Positions 1 to 5,911 are shown, counted from the first letter of the stretch. The stretch: 8,337 nt of DNA from Betaproteobacteria bacterium (GCA_020028375.1 JAHZNX010000090.1:1-8337), one strand, 5' to 3'. The notes: generated by a model from the letters alone, not told the origin. Program-made: numbers and translations.

Positions 1-1
1 C

Positions 2-121
2 GAGGGCTTCTACGAGCGCTTCCCCGCGAAGGGCCAGATCGAGCGCGTCGCGCGCCTGCACCGCGACCTCGCCAAGATGGCCAACATCGAGGTCCTGTCG
101 CGCCAGCGCGCTGCCTCCTAA
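2..121 (+). CDS. 3' end of an unidentified protein (partial)
   Basis: This open frame enters from the left edge and ends at TAA 119-121, giving the last 39 residues of a protein. The tail starts EGFYERFPAKG and ends LSRQRAAS. It is rich in Arg, Lys and Ala and looks helical and soluble, with no membrane segment. I do not recognise the family from this fragment, and no function is offered. Codon use matches the neighbouring genes (strong G/C third positions), which supports it as a real coding end. It converges on the RidA-type gene, and a hairpin lies between the two stop codons, as expected for the end of a transcription unit. Confidence 0.6.
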   Translation, partial: EGFYERFPAKGQIERVARLHRDLAKMANIEVLSRQRAAS

Positions 122-139
122 GAGCGCCTAACAAAATGA

Positions 140-166
140 ATTCCCCTCCTTGAAAAGGAGGGGAGT
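140..166. terminator. Hairpin between convergent genes, possible two-way terminator
   Basis: CCCCTCCTT at 143-151 is perfectly complementary to AAGGAGGGG at 155-163, with a three-base loop. The stem can extend outward with T142-A164, a T141-G165 wobble and A140-T166. It sits between TAA at 121 and the RidA stop at 180. Neither side has a long T run: + continues AGTAAAG, while - continues into AATTCATTTTG, the more T-rich side. Termination for the - strand RidA transcript is therefore somewhat better supported than for the + strand gene. The same sequence could also be a dispersed palindromic repeat. Confidence 0.6.
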
Positions 167-179
167 AAAGCAAGGCGGG

Positions 180-527
180 TCACTTCGCGGCGGTGACCAT
201 GATTTCCACCCGCGTGTCCGGAGTGGCGAGCCGCGCCTCGACGCAGGCCCGCACCGGCTTGTTGTCCGGATCCACCCAGGCCTTCCACGCGGCGTCCATC
301 TGGTCCTTCTCGCGGATATCGGGCAGCCAGACCTGCGCCCACAGCAGCTTCGACTTGTCGCTGCCGGCCGCGGCGAGGGCGGCGTCGATCTTCCTCAGGA
401 CCTCCTCGGTCTGCGCCTTGCAGGAGGCGCCCCTGTTGTCGGCGGTGGTTCCCGCGACGTAGACCAGCCCGCCATGCTCGACGGCGCGGCTCAACACGGG
501 TCCGGGGTTGTGGCGCTTGATGCTCAT
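180..527 (-). CDS. RidA/YjgF family protein, YoaB-like
   Basis: This is a 115-residue protein of the RidA (YjgF/YER057c/UK114) superfamily: small trimeric cytosolic enzymes, some of which hydrolyse reactive enamine/imine intermediates. The C-terminal signature is clear: PVRACVEARL at 91-100, followed by RVEIMV at 106-111. Arg93 and Glu108 have the same 15-residue spacing as the substrate-binding Arg105 and Glu120 of E. coli RidA, so imine deaminase chemistry is possible. The shorter N-terminus and the KAWVDPDNKPVR stretch resemble E. coli YoaB more than RidA itself, so the substrate is uncertain. The ATG at 527-525 is preceded by AGGGAG at good distance. The gene is divergent from the CoA-transferase gene and convergent with the partial gene at the left edge. 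Confidence 0.9.
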   Translation of the reverse strand: MSIKRHNPGPVLSRAVEHGGLVYVAGTTADNRGASCKAQTEEVLRKIDAALAAAGSDKSKLLWAQVWLPDIREKDQMDAAWKAWVDPDNKPVRACVEARLATPDTRVEIMVTAAK

Positions 528-580
528 GGGGTTTCTCCCTGGGTTAAAGTGTCGATGGAAACATACAGGAGAAACGTGCC
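528..580. promoter_or_regulatory. Divergent intergenic region with mirrored ribosome-binding sites
   Basis: These 53 bases must carry the start signals for both the RidA-type gene (-) and the CoA-transferase gene (+), unless they are expressed from elsewhere. GTTTCTCC at 531-538 and GGAGAAAC at 568-575 form a perfect 8-base inverted repeat. Each arm is the Shine-Dalgarno area of one gene (AGGGAG on -, AGGAG at 567-571 on +). The middle is relatively A/T-rich. I see no convincing -35/-10 pair, so promoter positions are not assigned. A shared regulator site is possible but unproven. Confidence 0.4.
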
Positions 581-1768
581 ATGCCCAAGCCGGGCCTGCC
601 GCTCGCAGGCATCCGCGTCGCGGAGTTTTGCCACGTCGTAATGGGGCCGACGTGCGGGCTGGTGCTCGCGGACCTCGGCGCCGAGGTGATCAAGGTCGAG
701 CCGCTCGAGGGCGACCACACGCGCAAGCTCGTCGCCTCCGGCGCGGGCTTCTTCCCGACCTACAACCGCAATAAGAAGAGCTTCGCGGTGGACCTCAAGG
801 CGCCGGAAGGCCGCGAAGCGGTGCTGAAGCTCGTCGTCAGCGCCGACGTGCTCACCGAGAACTTCCGGCTTGGCGCGATGGACAAGCTCGGCTTTGGCTA
901 CGACGCCCTCAGGAGACTCAGGCCGGAGCTCATCTACTGCTCGATGAAAGGATTCCTCGCCGGCCCCTACGAGCACCGCACCGGCCTTGACGAAGTGGTG
1001 CAGATGATGGGCGGGCTTGCCTACATGACGGGGGGGCGCTACGGCCCGCTGCGCGCGGGCGCCTCGGTCAACGACGTGATGGGCGGCATGTTCGGGGCGA
1101 TCGCGATCCTCGCCGCGCTCCACCAGCGGGCCGCCACGGGCAAAGGACAGTACGTGCAGAGCGCGCTGTTCGAGAACAACGCCTTTCTGGTCGCGCAGCA
1201 CATGATGGAGGGCCTGGCGAGCGGCAAGCCCGTGCCGCCCATGCCCGACCGCACCCGTGCCTGGGCGATTTACGACAACTTCAAGACCCGCGACAACGAG
1301 CTGGTGTTCGTGGGGGTGGTGACGGACACCCAGTGGAAGATATTCTGCGATGCCTTCGGTCTTGCCGACCTGCTCGCTGATCCCGCGCTCGCAACCAATC
1401 CCCAGCGCGTCGAGGCGCGGCCGCGCATCCTTCCGATCGTGACCGAGATATTCGGTAGGATGGCGAAGCAGGAGCTGATGGACCGATGCGAGGCGCTGGG
1501 CTTGCCGTTTGCGCCGATCGCGAAGCCCGATGATCTGTTCGACGACCCGCACCTCAATGCGTCAGGGGGCATGACGCCGATCACGCTGCCCGACGGGAGA
1601 AAGACCAGGGTGCCGAACCTGCCGATCGAGATGGATGGCGTGCGCTTCGGCACGCGGCTCGACCTGCCCCGGGTAGGCGAACATACCCGGGAGCTGCTGG
1701 CGAGCCTGGGCTATGGAGCGGATGCGGTGAACGCGCTCGTCACCCGGCGCATTGTCCGCGCCGCGTGA
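581..1768 (+). CDS. Family III CoA-transferase (CaiB/BaiF)
   Basis: This 395-residue protein has the normal length for the CaiB/BaiF (family III) CoA-transferases, which move CoA between an acyl-CoA donor and a carboxylate acceptor in the cytosol. The N-terminal block PLAGIRVAEF at 7-16 and DLGAEVIKVEP at 31-41 is the CoA-binding Rossmann part. NRNKKSFAVDLK at 63-73 and the TGLDEVVQMMGGLAYMTG region at 134-151 are typical. Asp165 in GASVNDVMGGM is at the position of the catalytic Asp169 of formyl-CoA transferase. The C-terminal half contains the usual PFAPI...DDPHL segment. AGGAG at 567-571 lies nine bases before the ATG. The family contains many specificities (formate, carnitine, succinate, mesaconate and others), and the acyl substrate cannot be read from the sequence. 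It converges on the small membrane protein gene with only 25 bases between. Confidence 0.93.
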   Translation: MPKPGLPLAGIRVAEFCHVVMGPTCGLVLADLGAEVIKVEPLEGDHTRKLVASGAGFFPTYNRNKKSFAVDLKAPEGREAVLKLVVSADVLTENFRLGAMDKLGFGYDALRRLRPELIYCSMKGFLAGPYEHRTGLDEVVQMMGGLAYMTGGRYGPLRAGASVNDVMGGMFGAIAILAALHQRAATGKGQYVQSALFENNAFLVAQHMMEGLASGKPVPPMPDRTRAWAIYDNFKTRDNELVFVGVVTDTQWKIFCDAFGLADLLADPALATNPQRVEARPRILPIVTEIFGRMAKQELMDRCEALGLPFAPIAKPDDLFDDPHLNASGGMTPITLPDGRKTRVPNLPIEMDGVRFGTRLDLPRVGEHTRELLASLGYGADAVNALVTRRIVRAA

Positions 1769-1793
1769 AGGCCGGGATCGCGGCCGCCAGCCT

Positions 1794-2111
1794 CTAGAAA
1801 TAGCCTAGCCAGAAATAGCGGCCGATGAAGACGACGCCCGCCACCATCAAGGCGTAGATGAAGTAGTCGGGAAGGCTGGTGGTGCGGCCGTGCGCGACGC
1901 GCGCGTCGTTCCACCTCCTGCCGAGAAACACGGCGGCCACGATGACGGGCAGCGCGATGAGGGGATACTGAACGCTCACATCCCAGAGATTGCCGGCCAC
2001 TGCTTCGACCCAGCCGTTATCCCTGAACAGGTGGTAGGAAAATCCGCCGATTCCGAACAGCACGAGAACGATCACGACGAAAGACTCGACGTATACGAGG
2101 TACTCTTTCAC
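1794..2111 (-). CDS. Small membrane protein, three predicted helices
   Basis: This 105-residue protein is of unknown function. Three hydrophobic segments are visible at about residues 5-27, 47-64 and 83-103. A basic loop (GRRWNDARVAHGR, 64-76) follows the second helix, which by the positive-inside rule would be cytosolic. The end YFWLGYF is aromatic. The start is GTG (2111-2109); AAAGGA about eight bases upstream on the - strand is a plausible ribosome-binding site, and no better ATG is present. It lies 76 bases downstream of the dehydrogenase gene on the same strand and may be co-transcribed with it or have its own promoter in that gap. The aromatic and glycine residues inside the helices suggest a real protein, but I do not recognise the family. 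Confidence 0.7.
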   Translation of the reverse strand: MKEYLVYVESFVVIVLVLFGIGGFSYHLFRDNGWVEAVAGNLWDVSVQYPLIALPVIVAAVFLGRRWNDARVAHGRTTSLPDYFIYALMVAGVVFIGRYFWLGYF

Positions 2112-2158
2112 GCGGCGTGTCCTTTCCAGGGCACTGCTGCACTCCCGGGGTGGCCGCT

Positions 2159-2164
2159 ATTGTA
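2159..2164 (-). promoter_or_regulatory. Possible -10 box for the small membrane protein gene
   Basis: Read on the - strand, this is TACAAT, one mismatch from the sigma-70 TATAAT consensus. It is about 50 bases upstream of the GTG at 2111 and just past the dehydrogenase stop. No good TTGACA-like -35 box is found 16-18 bases further upstream, so the call is tentative. Confidence 0.25.
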
Positions 2165-2187
2165 GCAGCGCGCGCGGCTTTGGGGCG

Positions 2188-3240
2188 CTACAGGCTGTCG
2201 CATACCGCCTCCGTAACGATGCCGGTGGTCGCCTCGCCGCCGAGGTCAGGGGTATGGATGCGCCTGGCGGTTACGGCCTCGACCGCGCGCATCAGGCGCC
2301 GCGCGGCGTCACTCTCGCCCAGGTGCTCGAGCATCATGGACGCGGTCCAGAAGGTGGCGACGGGGTTGGCCACGCCCCTGCCCGCGATGTCGAAGGCCGA
2401 GCCGTGGATCGGCTCGAACATGGAGGGAAACCTGCGCTCGGGGTTCAAGTTTGCGGTGGGCGCGATGCCAAGGCTGCCGGAGAGCGCCGCCGCGAGGTCG
2501 GACAGGATGTCGGCGTGCAGGTTGGTCGCGACGATGGTGTCCAGCGTCTGCGGCTTTCCCACCATCAGCGTCGTCATCGCATCTACCAGCACGCGCTGCG
2601 TCGCAACCTCCGGGTAGCCGCGCGCCACTTCGTAGAAGATCTCGTCCCACATGACCATGCCGTGGCGCTGGGCGTTCGACTTGGTGACAAGCGTCAGGTG
2701 CCTGCGCGGGCGCCCGCGCGCAAGCTCGAAGGCATAGCGGTGGATGCGCGTCACGCCGGCGCGGGTGAAGACCGACGTCTCGGTCGCGACCTCCTCGGGG
2801 AGCCCGCGGTGCACGCGCCCGCCGCTGCCGGAGTACTCGCCCTCGGAGTTCTCCCGGATAATGACCCAGTCGATCGCCCCGCCGTTCGCGAGCGGGCTGC
2901 GGACGCCCGGCAGCACGCGCGCCGGCCGGACGTTGGCGTACTGGTCGAAGCCCTGACAGATCGGCAGCCGCAGGCCCCACAACGAGATGTGATCGGGCAC
3001 GTCGGGAGCGCCCACCGCGCCGAAAAAGATCGCGTCGCAGGCCTTGAGCTGCTCGAGGCCGCCCTCCGGGATGTAGTGGCCGTGCTTGAGGTAGTAGTCA
3101 CTGCTCCAGGGGAAGTACTCGATCTTCAACCGGAAGCTGCGATCGCGCTGGGCAAGCACGTCCAGCACCTTGAGCCCGGCGGCAATCACCTCGACGCCGA
3201 TGCCGTCGCCGGGGATCGCTGCGATCGTGTATTCGCGCAT
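2188..3240 (-). CDS. ttuC: Tartrate/D-malate dehydrogenase-type beta-decarboxylating oxidoreductase
   Basis: This 350-residue member of the isocitrate/isopropylmalate dehydrogenase family uses NAD and a divalent metal to oxidise, and often decarboxylate, a 2-hydroxy acid. Conserved parts: IPGDGIGVEV at 9-18; Arg91 and NVRP at 103-106 (substrate carboxylate binding); RENSEGEYSG at 129-138 with the likely catalytic Tyr136; Lys187 in TKSNAQRHG; and the metal ligands Asp220, Asp244 and Asp248 (NLHADILSD). The EPIHGSAFDIAGRGVANP stretch at 276-293 and the ATFWTASMMLEHLGE segment match the tartrate/D-malate dehydrogenase subgroup (TtuC, DmlA) better than LeuB. The exact substrate (tartrate, D-malate or 3-isopropylmalate) is inferred. 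The ATG has no visible Shine-Dalgarno sequence and lies only 10 bases from a heptamer tandem repeat. It is divergent from tsaB and probably the first gene of a unit with the small membrane protein. Confidence 0.9.
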   Translation of the reverse strand: MREYTIAAIPGDGIGVEVIAAGLKVLDVLAQRDRSFRLKIEYFPWSSDYYLKHGHYIPEGGLEQLKACDAIFFGAVGAPDVPDHISLWGLRLPICQGFDQYANVRPARVLPGVRSPLANGGAIDWVIIRENSEGEYSGSGGRVHRGLPEEVATETSVFTRAGVTRIHRYAFELARGRPRRHLTLVTKSNAQRHGMVMWDEIFYEVARGYPEVATQRVLVDAMTTLMVGKPQTLDTIVATNLHADILSDLAAALSGSLGIAPTANLNPERRFPSMFEPIHGSAFDIAGRGVANPVATFWTASMMLEHLGESDAARRLMRAVEAVTARRIHTPDLGGEATTGIVTEAVCDSL

Positions 3241-3250
3241 CTAAGTTCAA

Positions 3251-3276
3251 TGACGAGTGACGAGTGACGAGTGACG
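3251..3276. repeat. Heptamer tandem repeat (TGACGAG)
   Basis: Three exact TGACGAG units at 3251-3257, 3258-3264 and 3265-3271 are followed by a partial fourth unit (TGACG). The array lies in the gap between the divergent dehydrogenase and tsaB genes, 10 bases from the dehydrogenase start. Related units occur at 4463-4486 and, inverted, at 4629-4648. Every unit carries TGA, so three units place a stop in all three + frames. Confidence 0.85.
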
Positions 3277-3297
3277 GATCCTGCTGCGCGGGGCGGA

Positions 3298-3328
3298 TTA
3301 TACGCTGGCGCGATGGGCGGGATAGAAT
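3298..3328 (+). promoter_or_regulatory. Candidate -10 elements upstream of tsaB
   Basis: TTATAC at 3298-3303 and TAGAAT at 3323-3328 both resemble sigma-70 -10 boxes in an otherwise GC-rich stretch before the tsaB start at 3340. Neither has a recognisable -35 box at the right distance. If TAGAAT were used, the tsaB transcript would have almost no leader. This is the most likely area for the promoter of the rightward gene series, but the exact site is unresolved. Confidence 0.3.
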
Positions 3329-3339
3329 TCCGCTGCCGC

Positions 3340-4017
3340 ATGAAGATTCTCGCTCTCGACACCTCCACCGAATACTGCTCGGTCGCGCTCTGGCGCGACG
3401 GGGCACTCGACGCGCGGGACGCGCACGCCGGGCAACGTCATTCCGAGCTGTTGCTGCCCATGGTGGACGAGCTGCTCAAGCGCCACGGCATCGCCGTCCG
3501 GGACCTCGATGGCATCGCCTTCGGGGAGGGGCCGGGATCGTTCACCGGGCTGCGCATCGGCTGCGGGGCGACGCAGGGCCTCGCCTTCGGCGCCGGCTTG
3601 CCGGTGGTGGGCGTGAGCACGCTGCTCGCGCTTGCCGAGGCGGCCCGCCCGGGGCGCGCGGTGTGCTGCCTCGATGCGCGAATGGGGGAGATCTACCACG
3701 CCGCTTACGCGCAATCCGCCTCGGGCTGGGAGACGGTGCACGCGCCGAGCCTGTGCGCGCCGGCGGATGCGCCGCCGCTGCCGGCGGGCTCCTGGACCGG
3801 CTGCGGAAGCGGATTCGCCGTGCACGGGACCGCGCTCAAGGGGCGCTACGGGGAGCGGCTCTCGGCTATCATGCCGGGGGTATTCCCGCATGCGCGAGAC
3901 ATCGCGCGGCTTGCGGCGCGTGAATTCGAGGCAGGCCGCGCGGTCGCCGCGGAGCGGGCCGTTCCCGTGTACCTCCGCGACCGGGTGGCATTGAGAACCG
4001 ATGAGCGCCCAACTTGA
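3340..4017 (+). CDS. tsaB: tRNA t6A37 threonylcarbamoyltransferase complex subunit TsaB
   Basis: TsaB (YeaZ) is the partner of TsaD in the TsaB-TsaD-TsaE complex that transfers threonylcarbamoyl to A37 of ANN-decoding tRNAs in the cytosol. The ATG at 3340 gives MKILALDTST, the proper ASKHA-fold N-terminus. The frame stays open upstream to 3271, but the additional residues do not look like TsaB, so the later start is chosen. GEGPGSFTGLRIG at 62-74 is the family hallmark. DARMGEIYHAAY at 112-123 and the C-terminal PVYLRDRVALRT at 209-220 are also characteristic. The length of 225 residues is close to E. coli TsaB (231). The Shine-Dalgarno sequence is weak. The last 17 bases overlap the rimI start, so translational coupling is likely. 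Confidence 0.95.
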   Translation: MKILALDTSTEYCSVALWRDGALDARDAHAGQRHSELLLPMVDELLKRHGIAVRDLDGIAFGEGPGSFTGLRIGCGATQGLAFGAGLPVVGVSTLLALAEAARPGRAVCCLDARMGEIYHAAYAQSASGWETVHAPSLCAPADAPPLPAGSWTGCGSGFAVHGTALKGRYGERLSAIMPGVFPHARDIARLAAREFEAGRAVAAERAVPVYLRDRVALRTDERPT

Positions 4018-4465
4018 CCTGATTCCGAGGTACCGGCACATGACAGCTGCCGATCTCGATGCCGTGGTCGAGATCGAGCAGTCGATCTATCCCCATCCGT
4101 GGACGCGCAGCAACTTCAGCGACTCGCTCGCGGCGGGCTACCAATGCTCGATCGTGGAGTGCGGCGGAAAGATCGCCGGCTACAGCGTGGTCATGATCGC
4201 GCCGGAGGAGGCGCACCTGCTCAACCTGAGCATCGCGCCCCCGTGGCAACGCCGGGGCTTCGGGCGCGAAGTGCTTGACTTTGTGCTGCGGCTCGCGCGC
4301 GAGCGCGGGGCGCATCAGGTCCTGCTCGAGGTGCGGCCGTCGAACGAGGTGGCGCGCGCGCTCTACGCCGCGGCGGGTTTTTCCGAGATCGCGAGGCGCC
4401 GGGACTACTATCCTGCCGGCGCGGGGCGCGAGGACGCCGTCGTCCTGCAGCTCGAATTGCGGTGA
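4001..4465 (+). CDS. rimI: Ribosomal protein S18-alanine N-acetyltransferase RimI
   Basis: This is a 154-residue GNAT-fold acetyltransferase that uses acetyl-CoA to acetylate the N-terminal Ala of ribosomal protein S18. The acetyl-CoA loop QRRGFGR is at 83-89. Glu110 in LLEVRPSNEVA and Tyr122 in ALYAAAGF have the same 12-residue spacing as the catalytic Glu103 and Tyr115 of E. coli RimI. The end RRRDYYPAGAGREDAVVLQ closely follows the RimI pattern. The ATG at 4001 lies inside the tsaB 3' end in another frame (17-base overlap), a common tsaB-rimI arrangement. The TGA stop at 4463-4465 is the first triplet of a heptamer repeat, so the repeat borders the gene exactly. A more general protein N-acetyltransferase role cannot be excluded. 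Confidence 0.94.
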   Translation: MSAQLDLIPRYRHMTAADLDAVVEIEQSIYPHPWTRSNFSDSLAAGYQCSIVECGGKIAGYSVVMIAPEEAHLLNLSIAPPWQRRGFGREVLDFVLRLARERGAHQVLLEVRPSNEVARALYAAAGFSEIARRRDYYPAGAGREDAVVLQLELR

Positions 4466-4486
4466 CGACTGACGGCTGACGAATGA
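4463..4486. repeat. Degenerate heptamer tandem repeat at the rimI/glycosylase junction
   Basis: Units TGACGAC (4463), TGACGGC (4470) and TGACGAA (4477) are followed by TGA. They match the TGACGAG array at 3251 in period and in the TGACG core. The array supplies the rimI stop codon and the glycosylase ATG (4483-4485 overlaps its last unit), filling the whole spacer between the two genes. Positions 4460-4479 recur as a perfect inverted copy at 4629-4648. Confidence 0.8.
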
Positions 4487-5256
4487 AGTCCCGCCGGGAA
4501 CTCATGCTGGAAGAGATGGGATTGACGCCCGTGTGGAAGCTGCGCGAGCGACCTGACGCCCTGCCCGCTGAAGGGCCTGCTGCTTTCGAGGCCCCCGTCA
4601 GCCCCTTCGACGCCGCTCAGGGCAGGCTTCAGCCGTCAGTCGTCACCGATGCAGACGACCGGCGCGCCACGATCATGCGCACGGAATGGCCGGAGCTCAA
4701 AGCGCGGGTGGCCGGCTGCACGGATTGCCCGCTGCACGCCACGCGCAGGAAGGCGGTCTTTGGCGTTGGCGACGAGGACGCGGACTGGCTGTTCGTGGGC
4801 GAGGGCCCGGGCGCCGAGGAGGACGCGCAGGGCGAGCCCTTCGTCGGCCAGGCCGGGAAGCTCCTCGACAACATGCTCGCGGCGATCCGCCTCAAACGCG
4901 GGGAGAACGTCTTCATAGCGAACGTAATCAAGTGCAGGCCACCCGGCAACCGCAACCCCGAGCCGCACGAGGCCTTGCAGTGCGAGCCCTACCTCCACCG
5001 CCAGATCGAGCTGATTCAGCCGCGGCTGATCATCGCGCTGGGCAAGGTCGCGGCGGCCAACCTGCTGGCGAGCGATGCCAGCGTCGGGAGCATGCGCGGC
5101 AGGATCCACCGCTATCGCGGCATCCCGCTGATCGTCACCTATCACCCGGCCTACCTGCTGCGCAACCTGACGGACAAGGCCAAGGCGTGGGAGGATCTCC
5201 TGTTCGCCGTGCGCACCATGAATGACTTGCGGGCAGGCACGACCGCCTCCAGCTAG
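4483..5256 (+). CDS. udg: Uracil-DNA glycosylase, family 4 (iron-sulfur) type
   Basis: This 257-residue enzyme removes uracil from DNA in base excision repair. Motifs in order: Cys79 and Cys82 (AGCTDCPLH); GEGPGAEEDAQGEPFVGQAG at 107-126, the active-site motif with the water-activating region; IKCRPPGNRNP at 149-159 with Cys151; Cys167; ALGKVAAANLL at 185-195; and YHPAYLLRN at 220-228. The four cysteines fit a [4Fe-4S] cluster. The N-terminal SRRELMLEEMGLTPVWKLR block at 3-21 looks like the conserved leader found in betaproteobacterial homologues, which supports the ATG at 4483 although no Shine-Dalgarno sequence is visible. Residues about 22-65 are a variable linker; residues about 41-55 (PFDAAQGRLQPSVVT) are encoded by repetitive DNA. 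The gene follows rimI directly and lies 26 bases before lemA. Confidence 0.92.
   Translation: MKSRRELMLEEMGLTPVWKLRERPDALPAEGPAAFEAPVSPFDAAQGRLQPSVVTDADDRRATIMRTEWPELKARVAGCTDCPLHATRRKAVFGVGDEDADWLFVGEGPGAEEDAQGEPFVGQAGKLLDNMLAAIRLKRGENVFIANVIKCRPPGNRNPEPHEALQCEPYLHRQIELIQPRLIIALGKVAAANLLASDASVGSMRGRIHRYRGIPLIVTYHPAYLLRNLTDKAKAWEDLLFAVRTMNDLRAGTTASS
4602..4628. repeat. Possible dispersed repeat module inside the glycosylase linker
   Basis: The segment CCCTTCGACGCCGCTCAGGG (4603-4622) resembles short palindromic repeats of the CCTTCGAC...GCTCAGGGC type seen in many proteobacterial genomes, which translate as PFD-AQGR in this frame. CCCT at 4603-4606 pairs with AGGG at 4619-4622. It directly adjoins the inverted heptamer copy at 4629. 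Assignment as a dispersed element rests on recall of this pattern and was not checked by search. Confidence 0.45.
4629..4648. repeat. Inverted copy of the rimI/glycosylase junction repeat
   Basis: These 20 bases are the exact reverse complement of 4460-4479. The two arms are 149 bases apart and enclose the first part of the glycosylase gene. On the + strand this orientation contains no stop in any frame, whereas the forward orientation has TGA in every unit. It is read here as the residues QPSVVT and neighbours in the glycosylase linker. Confidence 0.9.
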
Positions 5257-5282
5257 ACTTCGTTGACCGGGGAGGAAGACGC

Positions 5283-5897
5283 ATGCCGAGCCGCCCATTC
5301 CTTGCTGCCGCGCTCGCGGCGGCGGTCCTGCTTCAGGGTTGCGGCTACAACGCCCTGCAGCGATCCGACGAGCAGGTCAAGGCCGCATGGGCGGAGGTCG
5401 TCGATCAGTACCAGCGCCGCGCCGACCTGATTCCCAACCTGGTCAACACCGTCAAGGGCTTCGCCGCCCAGGAGCAGCAGGCGCTGCACGGCGTCACCAG
5501 CGCGGGCGCCAAGGTGGGGACGATCCTGGCCACGCCCGAGCTCATCAACGACCCCCAGGCGTTCACGCGCTTCCAGCAGGCGCAGGGGGAGCTGTCCTCG
5601 GCGCTGTCGCGGCTCCTGGTCGTGGTGGAGCGCTATCCCGAGCTGAAGTCCGACCAGAATTTTCGCGATCTGCAGGCGCAGCTCGTGGGCACGGAGAACC
5701 GCATCGCGGTGGCGCGCAACCGCTATAACCAGGCGGTGCAGGAATACAACGTCATAGCGCGGCAGTTCCCGACCAATCTCACCGCGATGCTATTCAGATT
5801 CCGGGAGAAGCCGCAGTTCACGGTCGGGAACCAGAAGAACATCATCACGGCGCCCCGGGTGGATTTCGGAGCGCCCTCTCCGAAGTCATCCAAGTAA
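5283..5897 (+). CDS. lemA: LemA family lipoprotein
   Basis: This 204-residue LemA-family protein is expected to be anchored to a membrane and built mostly of long helices; the biochemical role of the family is poorly known. The N-terminus has a hydrophobic stretch at 6-17 followed by a lipobox LQGC at 17-20, so Cys20 is the likely lipidated residue. The family core is clear: NALQRSDEQVKAAWAEV at 23-39, the RRADLIPNLVNTVKGFAAQEQ segment after it, the ELKSDQNFRDLQAQLVGTENR segment, and the AVQEYNVIARQFPTNL stretch. It ends with the usual PRVDFG. GGAGGAAG lies just before the ATG and is the strongest ribosome-binding site in this gene series. LemA is often beside a TPM-domain membrane protein; here the next gene, 14 bases later, is tctA instead. 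Confidence 0.92.
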   Translation: MPSRPFLAAALAAAVLLQGCGYNALQRSDEQVKAAWAEVVDQYQRRADLIPNLVNTVKGFAAQEQQALHGVTSAGAKVGTILATPELINDPQAFTRFQQAQGELSSALSRLLVVVERYPELKSDQNFRDLQAQLVGTENRIAVARNRYNQAVQEYNVIARQFPTNLTAMLFRFREKPQFTVGNQKNIITAPRVDFGAPSPKSSK

Positions 5898-5911
5898 CTG
5901 CCCGCGCGCCG

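Noticed and set aside
524..1552. Long open frame on - of 342 codons opposite the CoA-transferase gene
   Set aside because: It is the antisense shadow of a confident gene in GC-rich DNA. Its translation is rich in His, Arg and Ala with no recognisable domain, and it overlaps the RidA start.
1770..1785. Hairpin GGCCG/CGGCC between the CoA-transferase and small membrane protein genes
   Set aside because: The stem is only five bases with a six-base loop and no T run, which is common by chance in GC-rich DNA. It could still slow polymerase at this convergent junction, but it is not called a terminator.
2254..3267. 337-codon open frame on + opposite the dehydrogenase gene
   Set aside because: The - strand frame has every catalytic residue of its family. 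The + frame has biased composition and no motif.
3251..3276. CRISPR-like or phage attachment repeat
   Set aside because: Units are seven bases with no unique spacers between them, and no cas, integrase or tRNA gene is near.
3271..3339. N-terminal extension of TsaB from the ATG at 3271
   Set aside because: The additional 23 residues do not resemble TsaB, start inside the heptamer array and precede the canonical MKILALDTST start.
4460..4648. Small transposable element with 20-base terminal inverted repeats
   Set aside because: The enclosed DNA encodes the apparently conserved N-terminal block of the glycosylase, and no flanking target duplication is seen. Two separate repeat copies are more likely than one element.
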